Assembly: GCA_021798235.1 (NCBI GenBank)
Contig: JAJZMO010000179.1
Location: 1-6,532 of the forward strand
Length of the DNA stretch: 6,532 nucleotides
Source of the DNA: Acidobacteriota bacterium
GTDB taxonomy: Bacteria > Acidobacteriota > Terriglobia > Terriglobales > Acidobacteriaceae
Direction: 5' to 3'
In this document: in pieces, positions 1 through 5,534 of the stretch
How the letters are laid out: each line of letters begins with the position of its first letter
How positions within the stretch are numbered: the first letter of the stretch is position 1
The notes under the pieces: model-generated
What the model saw: only the letters and a program-made list of their open reading frames with translations
Told to the model about the DNA's origin: nothing
The model's database searches: none
Translations under genes and position numbers: made by a program

Positions 1-159
1 TGCCTGTGGGCAACCAGCCGAATGCGATCGTTGTAAAGTCGTTCACCGCGCACTAAAAAAGCCACGAGCCGTCATCTGATATTGCAGTTGCGACTCACTT
101 GCAGATGATTCTTTTGCTTGGCAGGCATTTTTTGTCGATCGCCGCTTTGCTCGCTTATT
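1..159. other. Tail downstream of the last gene, no supported gene
   Basis: No convincing coding region, RNA gene or strong terminator was found. On the minus strand a short ATG frame begins near 128 and stops after 18 codons. A GTG at 46 opens 15 codons to the window edge without a clear ribosome-binding site. A run of six T on the minus strand (55-60) follows only a weak, wobble-containing stem. Whether the operon ends here or continues cannot be decided from the window. Confidence 0.5.
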
Positions 160-375
160 TCATCTGGGGGTGTTTGTCGATTGCCGGGCCATTTTCTCTT
201 TTATTTTTGGCAAATACTCGTGATAGCGTTTTGATTTCTCCGGCATCAGGGAGTCTTCCATCGCTCTCCGATACCCACCGGTGTAGATGGAATACAGAAC
301 TGCCAGAGCGCACCCTACTCCAAACCCAAACCCCAGGAAGAATCCAAGAATGCCGAAGATCGTCACAGATGTCAT
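160..375 (-). CDS. Small single-helix membrane protein of unknown function, coupled to hyfI
   Basis: A 71-residue protein I do not recognise. Residues about 5-31 form one hydrophobic helix unusually rich in glycine (Gly8, 11, 15, 17, 19, 21), giving overlapping G-x-x-x-G spacings of the sort seen in tightly packed helices. Arg36 and Arg37 follow, so by the positive-inside rule the N-terminus faces out and the charged tail lies in the cytoplasm. The tail (36-71) is rich in Lys, Arg and Glu, with Y-H-E-Y-L-P-K-I-K-E-K near 51-61. There is no cofactor motif; the only cysteine is Cys22, within the helix. The ATG at 375 overlaps the hyfI stop as ATGA, with AAGG seven bases upstream, which argues for a real gene translated with hyfI. 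From context it could be an accessory subunit or anchor of the complex; this is inference. The frame is open upstream to 768, but that part is a shadow of hyfI. Confidence 0.72.
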   Translation of the reverse strand: MTSVTIFGILGFFLGFGFGVGCALAVLYSIYTGGYRRAMEDSLMPEKSKRYHEYLPKIKEKMARQSTNTPR

Positions 376-896
376 TTGCAGGCCTTGTTCTGCGGCGGGC
401 GCACTGTTTTCAGAATGGTTGCGAGTATGGCTGCCGGGTTGGGTGGGCACCCGGATACAGTAGCGTTGACCGGAAGAACTTCCGCCACGCCGCCTCTGCT
501 GGCGTAGCTTTTTCCAAATATGCCGCCACAAGCTCCGCAATCGCCGACGGCAACCACCCACTTGGGATCGGGCATGGCGTCGTAAGTTCTCCGCAGAGCC
601 TCCTCCATGTTGACCGAAACTGGGCCAGTGACGAGCAACAGATCCGCATGACGTGGACTGGCAACGAATCGGATTCCTGCACCTTCCAAGTTGTAATAGG
701 GATTGTTGAGAGCCACAATTTCCAATTCGCACCCATTGCAGGAACCGGCATCGACATGACGAATGCAAAGTGCGCGCCCGAAAATCTCCAATAGCTCCCT
801 TTGCAATGTTTCGAGAGTGGGTACAGATGGGCCGGGAGCCGGTAAAGGCTCAGTCAGTCGACCAGTGTGCAGCATGCGCGAAATAGTATTCAACAT
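372..896 (-). CDS. hyfI: HyfI-like small subunit (NuoB/20 kDa family) with one [4Fe-4S] cluster
   Basis: Electron-transfer subunit of 174 residues that packs against HyfG. Cysteines for the proximal/N2-type [4Fe-4S] cluster are all present: Cys53 and Cys56 in G-S-C-N-G-C-E-L-E, Cys120 in V-G-D-C-G-A-C-G-G-I-F, and Cys150 in S-G-C-P-P-N-P. The spaced C-x-x-C-E follows the hydrogenase pattern rather than the adjacent cysteine pair of complex I NuoB. Glu57, which follows the motif and lies on the proton route to the active site in hydrogenases, is kept. The protein is much shorter than E. coli HyfI/HycG (about 250 residues), because it ends soon after the core fold with no C-terminal extension. 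The ATG at 896 has GAGG five bases upstream, overlapping the hyfG stop. An upstream in-frame extension to 986 lies inside hyfG and is not family-like. The stop overlaps the next gene by four bases. Confidence 0.93.
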   Translation of the reverse strand: MLNTISRMLHTGRLTEPLPAPGPSVPTLETLQRELLEIFGRALCIRHVDAGSCNGCELEIVALNNPYYNLEGAGIRFVASPRHADLLLVTGPVSVNMEEALRRTYDAMPDPKWVVAVGDCGACGGIFGKSYASRGGVAEVLPVNATVSGCPPNPAAILATILKTVRPPQNKACK

Positions 897-901
897 ACTT
901 A

Positions 902-905
902 CCTC
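902..905 (-). promoter_or_regulatory. Shine-Dalgarno site of hyfI, built into the hyfG stop
   Basis: Minus strand reads TGAGG, where TGA is the hyfG stop and GAGG sits five bases before the ATG at 896. It decides the hyfI start against the longer open frame and links its translation to the end of hyfG. Confidence 0.65.
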
Positions 906-2451
906 AGCCGTCCTGTCCACAGTAGGACAAGTTGAAAGATTTGTTGATGAGAGGAAAATCCGGGACGATGTTGCCGAGGATCGCATACTCGATCAACGGC
1001 CAGTTCTGCCAGGAGGGATCGTGCGCATGACAGCATCGAATGCTGCCGTCCGGTCCAGTTTCGAGAGCCATCATGACTGGACCACGCCATCCTTCGATGA
1101 CACCGATGCCGAGTATGTCTGGTGTAGCCACGGGGACGGAGACGTGGATTGCTCCGATAGGTGGCCCAGAGAGAAGCGCACGGCAGAGTCGAAGGGATTC
1201 GAGAATTTCATCGAAGCGTATTTGCACACGCGCGGCCACGTCGCCATCGGTCTGCACGATCCGCTTGGGAACGAGGAAATCATAGGGCTTCCACGGATGG
1301 TCCACACGAAGGTCGCAGGCAATGCCAGAGGCGCGCCCGACCAAGCCAATCGCACCGAGCTTTTCGGCTGTCGCCTGCTCTAGCCTCCCTGCCTCGCGGA
1401 AGCGATCTTGCAGTCCTGCGTGCTCATCATAGATGGAGCGCATTTGGGTCACCGATGGCTCCAATGCGTCGTACAGGTCGAGCAGCCGGCAACGCGCATC
1501 CGCTGTCAGATCAACGGCAACTCCGCCGGGGATGACATAATCGAGCAGATAGCGCGCGCCAAAGGCAGCGCTGTTCGCACGCAGCAAGTCTTCTTTCATC
1601 TTCGAGAACTGCGTAAGGCCGAAGGCAAAGCCAGCGTCGTTCCCCAGCGCGCCGAGATCGCCCAAATGGTTCGCCAGACGCTCGTGCTCTAACGCCAAGG
1701 CGCGCAGAAGGATGGCGCGCGTGGGACAGACAGTTTCCGTAATGGATTCCAGCGCGGCGCAGTATGCCCACGAGAACGCAACTGCGGAATCGCCAGAGAC
1801 CCGGGCAGCCAGCCGATGCCCATTTTGCTGCGAAGCATGCTCAAAGCGTTTCGCAACTCCTTTGTGCGTGTAGCCGAGACGCTCTTCGAGCCGCAGAACT
1901 TTCTCGCCCACGACAGAGAAACGGAAATGTCCGGGTTCGATGGTGCCTGCATGAACAGGGCCGACGGCGATCTCATGCACACCATCGCCTTCCACTGAGA
2001 CGAAAGGATATGACGCGGAGACAACCGGATATTGCTGGCTGCCATCGTCATCCCGCCGCAGAGGAAAGAATGTTTCCGGCCAGCCACCGTGACGCAGCCA
2101 GCCGCGCGTGTCCGCTTCGTCCGTTGAGATACCGAGCAAGTCAGTAACAGCACGCTGCATACGCAACGCTGCGGGATAAAAGCCTGCAAGGCTCGGATAT
2201 GAAGGTGCGGGAGAATCCTTCACAAAGTGTTCGACTACCATCACGGTGTCGGGCAAAAGATAGGCAGCGTAGATGCGAAAGCCGCCGTCGCGGTCACGAT
2301 CATCCGCACCCCATAGCGAGAGAAAGCGCGCGTTTGATTCGCGCAGAGCTTTCGCTGTCTGGAGCCACTGCACACGGTCCACGCGTAGACGGTGCGTCGG
2401 CATATTCGCAGGCAATCGGTCGGGTTGCAATTCCATCAAGTCCATCGTCAT
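904..2451 (-). CDS. hyfG: HyfG-like large subunit (NuoC-NuoD fusion) lacking all Ni-Fe cysteine ligands (Ehr type)
   Basis: Peripheral-arm protein of 515 residues. Residues about 20-135 form the NuoC-like (30 kDa) domain, with Y-P-S-L-A-G-F-Y-P and G-W-P-E-T-F-F-P-L-R. From about 160 it is the hydrogenase large subunit/NuoD domain: G-P-V-H-A-G-T (164-170), Y-T-H-K-G (194-198), L-E-H-E-R-L-A-N-H-L-G-D (254-265) and E-G-W-R-G-P (453-458). In active HycE/HyfG two C-x-x-C pairs bind Ni-Fe. Here the first motif is R-V-S-G-D-S, with serines 219 and 222 in place of both cysteines (codons 1786-1797). The C-terminal motif is N-L-S-Y-C-G (507-512): Ser509 replaces the third cysteine and Gly512 the fourth, with a lone Cys511 beside it. 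The frame is intact around both, so this is not a frameshift. There is no C-terminal extension to be cleaved. H2 chemistry is therefore unlikely, and the substrate is unknown. ATG 2451 is chosen from AGGAGGG five bases upstream; ATG 2445 is possible. The open frame above 2451 lies within hyfF. Confidence 0.94.
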   Translation of the reverse strand: MTMDLMELQPDRLPANMPTHRLRVDRVQWLQTAKALRESNARFLSLWGADDRDRDGGFRIYAAYLLPDTVMVVEHFVKDSPAPSYPSLAGFYPAALRMQRAVTDLLGISTDEADTRGWLRHGGWPETFFPLRRDDDGSQQYPVVSASYPFVSVEGDGVHEIAVGPVHAGTIEPGHFRFSVVGEKVLRLEERLGYTHKGVAKRFEHASQQNGHRLAARVSGDSAVAFSWAYCAALESITETVCPTRAILLRALALEHERLANHLGDLGALGNDAGFAFGLTQFSKMKEDLLRANSAAFGARYLLDYVIPGGVAVDLTADARCRLLDLYDALEPSVTQMRSIYDEHAGLQDRFREAGRLEQATAEKLGAIGLVGRASGIACDLRVDHPWKPYDFLVPKRIVQTDGDVAARVQIRFDEILESLRLCRALLSGPPIGAIHVSVPVATPDILGIGVIEGWRGPVMMALETGPDGSIRCCHAHDPSWQNWPLIEYAILGNIVPDFPLINKSFNLSYCGQDG

Positions 2452-2453
2452 CG

Positions 2454-3908
2454 TTACCCTCCTATCAGCCGTGCCGCCGCCCGATACCACTCTGCCAAAG
2501 CAAACGGGATGTAGACGCCCAGCATCAGCACGATTGCAAGATGAATGAAGACTGGCACCAGCGCCGGAGAGTGCGGCAAGGGCGGCGCATCGCTTTCCCC
2601 GAAGACCATCGGCTGAACTTTGCGGAAGATGGCAGCAAAGGCGACGCCAAGTGCGACGAGAAGAAATGGCGTCGTCCAGGGATGCTCTCGCATGGCGGTG
2701 GTTAGAATCAAAAATTCGCTGGCAAAGACGCCAAATGGCGGCATACCGAGAATGGCGAGCGATCCCAACATCAGCCCCCATCCTATGGTTGGACTGATAC
2801 CCACCAGGCCGCGAATGCCATCCATATGCTGTGTGCCTGCGGTCTGCGAGGCGTGTCCAGCCGTAAAGAAGATCGAAGACTTGGTGAGCGAGTGGACCGT
2901 CATGTGCAACAACGCAGCAAAGTTTGCAATCGGCCCGCCAATTCCAAATGCAAAGGTGATGATGCCCATGTGTTCGATGGAGGAGTAGCCGAAGAGCCGT
3001 TTAATATCGCGCTGTCTCCATAGAAAAAACGCGCCCAGCACCGCAGAGAGCAGACCGAAGGCCATCAGCATCCGGCCCGGAAGATACGAGCCGATTGATC
3101 CTTCGACCAGAACCTTGCAGCGGATGACTGCATAGAGTGCAACATTTAATAGCAGGCCAGAGAGTACAGCGGACACGGGGGTTGGGCCTTCGGCATGGGC
3201 ATCCGGCAGCCAGTTGTGGAGTGGGGCCAAACCGACTTTCGTCCCATAGCCGACTAATAGGAAGACGAAGGCCAAGCCCAGCACACGGGGTTCAAGCTGC
3301 CCCTTCACTGCATTGAGGTGCGTCCACAACAATGCAGTCATGCCTTGACTGCCCAAAACATGCTCTGCCGCAAAGTACAACAGAATCGTGCCAAACAGCG
3401 CTTGTGCGATGCCGACGCCACAGAGGATGAAATACTTCCACGCTGCCTCCAGACTGGCGCGCGTACGGTAGAGCGAAACCAAAAGCACTGTCGATAGTGT
3501 GGCGGCTTCCATCGCGACCCAGAGCAGGCCCATATTGTTGGTCAGCAGCGCCAGAAACATGGCCGCCATAAACAGTTGATACATGCTGTGGTACAGGCGC
3601 AGCCGCCGTTGACTGAGCCGGCCCCGTTGTTCTTCGATGCGCATGTAGGGCCGCGAAAAGAGTGCAGTTGTGAACCCAACGAAGGCCGTCAGCGCAACCA
3701 GAAAGACGTTAAACGAATCGACAAAGAACTGTTCCTGCAAGGCCAGCAGCGGCCCGTGCCGGAGAACACGCAGAACAAGAAATGCGACCGCAATCAGCGT
3801 TGCAAAACTCATGCCGGCATTCAGTTCGGCGGCATAGGTGCGCGCTCCAAATAAGGCTAGAAGGAGTGCTCCCAGCAGCGGCAAGCCCAGAACGATCAAA
3901 AGATCCAA
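2454..3908 (-). CDS. hyfF: HyfF-like antiporter-type proton-channel subunit, TTG start
   Basis: NuoN/NuoL-type proton-conducting membrane subunit, 484 residues, somewhat shorter than E. coli HyfF. About 13-14 hydrophobic segments are visible. The proton-path residues of the family are present: Glu134 in W-V-A-M-E-A-A-T-L, Lys158 in E-A-A-W-K-Y-F, Lys224 in G-Y-G-T-K-V-G-L-A-P-L-H-N-W-L, Lys343 in H-S-L-T-K-S-S, and Glu398 in G-V-F-A-S-E-F. The P-D-A-H-A-E-G-P-T-P-V-S stretch (235-246) is a family signature. The start is TTG at 3908: a strong AAGGAGG lies six bases upstream, the hyfE stop ends one base before, and the next in-frame ATG (residue 33) would delete the first helix. The ATG overlapping the hyfE stop is in another frame and meets a stop after a few codons. 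Nothing suggests loss of function. Confidence 0.94.
   Translation of the reverse strand: MDLLIVLGLPLLGALLLALFGARTYAAELNAGMSFATLIAVAFLVLRVLRHGPLLALQEQFFVDSFNVFLVALTAFVGFTTALFSRPYMRIEEQRGRLSQRRLRLYHSMYQLFMAAMFLALLTNNMGLLWVAMEAATLSTVLLVSLYRTRASLEAAWKYFILCGVGIAQALFGTILLYFAAEHVLGSQGMTALLWTHLNAVKGQLEPRVLGLAFVFLLVGYGTKVGLAPLHNWLPDAHAEGPTPVSAVLSGLLLNVALYAVIRCKVLVEGSIGSYLPGRMLMAFGLLSAVLGAFFLWRQRDIKRLFGYSSIEHMGIITFAFGIGGPIANFAALLHMTVHSLTKSSIFFTAGHASQTAGTQHMDGIRGLVGISPTIGWGLMLGSLAILGMPPFGVFASEFLILTTAMREHPWTTPFLLVALGVAFAAIFRKVQPMVFGESDAPPLPHSPALVPVFIHLAIVLMLGVYIPFALAEWYRAAARLIGG
2457..2463 (-). promoter_or_regulatory. Shine-Dalgarno site of hyfG, next to the hyfF stop
   Basis: Minus strand AGGAGGG, followed immediately by the TAA stop of hyfF, then two bases and the ATG at 2451 (five-base spacing). 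It shows that translation of hyfG starts here and not further upstream, where the frame also stays open. The second ATG at 2445 would be eleven bases away. Confidence 0.75.
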
Positions 3909-3909
3909 T

Positions 3910-4575
3910 TCATTCCTCCTTCAAGGATTCCAGATGGCTTAGATCGAGGCTGTCGAACTGCTCGCGAATCTGGAAGAAAAATATCCCCAGGATAAAAAAT
4001 CCAACCAAAAGGTCGAGTGCGATGCCCAGCTCGATGACCATCGGCATGCCGTAGGTCGCGCTGGTGGCGGCGAAGAACAGGCCATTCTCCATCGCTAGAA
4101 ATCCAATCACCTGTGTAATCGCTTTGCGTCGGGTAATCATCATCAGGAAGGCGAGGAAGATCACGGCAAGCGCAATGCCAATGGTGTTGCGGGTGATCGT
4201 TGTCGCCATTTTGCTGATCGGTTGTGCCAGACCGAAGGCGAAGATGACCAGGCCCAGGCCGACAAGCATGGTCGTGGGGATATTGACGAGCGGTTCACTG
4301 TCCCATTGCGCGCCCAAACGCTGAATCAGGCGATGGAGGATCCACGGCAACGCAATCACCTTCAGCAGCAGCGTCAATACGGCGGAGTAGTAGAGTTCCG
4401 TAAGCCCAGCACTGTAGGCCACCAGAAGTGTGGACGCAAAGAGCACCGAACCTTGCCAGGCGAAGAGCGTAATCAACCGCTGCGTTCGCCTCCGCGACAG
4501 CATGGCAAAGGAGATTAACAGCAGACTCGCCGCCAACAGTTTCAACAATTCGGCGATCATGTGCGATGGATGCAT
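3910..4575 (-). CDS. hyfE: HyfE-like small membrane subunit (NuoK-like C-terminal part)
   Basis: Membrane subunit of 221 residues, near the roughly 215 of HyfE. It has about six to seven hydrophobic helices. The C-terminal half resembles NuoK: a helix carrying F-L-A-M-E-N-G-L-F-F, with a buried glutamate, is followed by V-I-E-L-G-I-A-L-D-L-L-V-G, with a second glutamate and an aspartate. These correspond to the membrane-embedded acidic residues NuoK uses in proton transfer. A short charged tail follows. Start choice: ATG at 4575 has a G-G-A-G sequence about ten bases upstream and begins 5 bases after hyfC ends. A TTG at 4584, overlapping the hyfC stop as TTGA, would add three residues, but its G-G-G-A-G lies too close to serve. 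An ATG at 4560 has no visible ribosome-binding site. Family identity is well supported; the exact start is less certain. Confidence 0.9.
   Translation of the reverse strand: MHPSHMIAELLKLLAASLLLISFAMLSRRRTQRLITLFAWQGSVLFASTLLVAYSAGLTELYYSAVLTLLLKVIALPWILHRLIQRLGAQWDSEPLVNIPTTMLVGLGLVIFAFGLAQPISKMATTITRNTIGIALAVIFLAFLMMITRRKAITQVIGFLAMENGLFFAATSATYGMPMVIELGIALDLLVGFFILGIFFFQIREQFDSLDLSHLESLKEE
3915..3921 (-). promoter_or_regulatory. Shine-Dalgarno site that fixes the TTG start of hyfF
   Basis: On the minus strand this reads AAGGAGG, a near-perfect anti-16S match, six bases before the TTG at 3908. It lies inside the last codons of hyfE. It supports TTG as the real start, since no ATG or GTG sits at a workable distance in the right frame. 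Confidence 0.8.
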
Positions 4576-4580
4576 GTTCT

Positions 4581-5534
4581 TCAAGCTCCCAGCAGAAGAT
4601 GAACCAGTAGACCGAGCACGGCGAGCAAGAAAGCCATCGCCAGATATTCCGGGGCGCGAAAGATTCGCAGTTTTGCCGATAGAGATTCAATCAGCGCCAA
4701 CACGGCTCCGGCCACGATCAACTTTGCCAGCGGTGCAATGACGGCGACTCCCAACGCAAGGCCACCATCCGCACCGTGGGTCGCGATGCCCCACGGCAGA
4801 AAGAGCGCAAAGCCAATGCAGGCGTAGTTGAAAATCTTCAAATCTGAGGCCCATTCCACCAGCGCGAGATGACGCGCAGAATATTCGAGCACCATCGCTT
4901 CATGGATCATGGTCAGCTCTAAATGGGTTGCAGGATTGTCGATGGGAATGCGCGCGTTCTCTGCCAACAAAACCATGACGAATGCAACCGCCGCGAAGAC
5001 CAGGCTGGGATCAATGAGGAACGGATGTGCAGTCGATGCTTCGACGACGCTGGGCAGAGCCGTGCTTCCAGACAGCAGGAACGCATTGAACAGAATCATT
5101 AGCAGGGCAGGTTCTGCGAGAAAGCCGATCATCATGTCGCGGCGTGCGCCCATCGAGCCGAACGCGTTGCCGATGTCCATCGCCGCCAGAGACAGGAAGA
5201 CGCGGGCTGTAGCAAATAGACCGATGAGCGCAATCGCATCGGCCACGCGCGCGAACGGTAGATCGGTCGCAACCGACGGAATAATGGCTGCCGCCAACAC
5301 CATTGTCCCAAACAAAATATAGGGAGTCATGCGAAACAATGCGGATGCATCCGTGGCGAGGGCAACATCCTTATGGAACAGCTTGCGCAACATCCGGTAC
5401 GGCTGCGTCAGTGGAGGTGCAGATCGATTCTGAAGCCATGCGCGGCATTGCGCGATCCATCCGGCAAACAGGGGTGCGATGGCAATAGCCAGCAACACTT
5501 CGCCGAACTGACGAACCATGGTGAGCGCGCTCAT
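4581..5534 (-). CDS. hyfC: HyfC-like (NuoH/complex I subunit 1 family) membrane subunit
   Basis: NuoH-like integral membrane protein of 317 residues, close to the usual 305-325 for HyfC/HycD. In this family it anchors the peripheral arm (HyfG-HyfI) to the proton-pumping membrane arm. About eight hydrophobic segments are visible. Family landmarks: P-P-L-T-Q-P-Y-R near residues 40-47; A-E-P with Glu141; the loop E-N-A-R-I-P-I-D-N-P starting at Glu192; then H-L-E-L-T-M-I-H-E-A-M-V-L-E-Y with Glu206, Glu212 and Glu217, the charged loop-and-helix glutamates expected at the junction with the catalytic arm. I chose the ATG at 5534 because it overlaps the hyfB stop as ATGA; an in-frame ATG at 5519 is an alternative. 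The ribosome-binding site is weak, which fits coupling. The reading frame is open further upstream to 5672, but that part lies inside hyfB and does not look like this family. Confidence 0.93.
   Translation of the reverse strand: MSALTMVRQFGEVLLAIAIAPLFAGWIAQCRAWLQNRSAPPLTQPYRMLRKLFHKDVALATDASALFRMTPYILFGTMVLAAAIIPSVATDLPFARVADAIALIGLFATARVFLSLAAMDIGNAFGSMGARRDMMIGFLAEPALLMILFNAFLLSGSTALPSVVEASTAHPFLIDPSLVFAAVAFVMVLLAENARIPIDNPATHLELTMIHEAMVLEYSARHLALVEWASDLKIFNYACIGFALFLPWGIATHGADGGLALGVAVIAPLAKLIVAGAVLALIESLSAKLRIFRAPEYLAMAFLLAVLGLLVHLLLGA

Noticed and set aside
55..96. Possible rho-independent terminator on the minus strand: stem 92-96 with 66-70, then six T
   Set aside because: The stem is only about five pairs with a wobble, the loop is about 21 bases, and several bases separate it from the T run.
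99..794. Plus-strand open frame of 231 codons
   Set aside because: It lies antisense to hyfI and the small membrane gene, has no recognisable family motifs, and its composition looks like a shadow.
1786..1797. Ligand loss in HyfG caused by a frameshift or sequencing error
   Set aside because: Family motifs continue in the same frame on both sides, and the two separate motifs, about 290 residues apart, both lack the ligands; two independent errors are unlikely.
2452..2781. N-terminal extension of hyfG by 110 residues
   Set aside because: It lies entirely within hyfF, is unlike the NuoC domain, and a strong Shine-Dalgarno directs the start at 2451.
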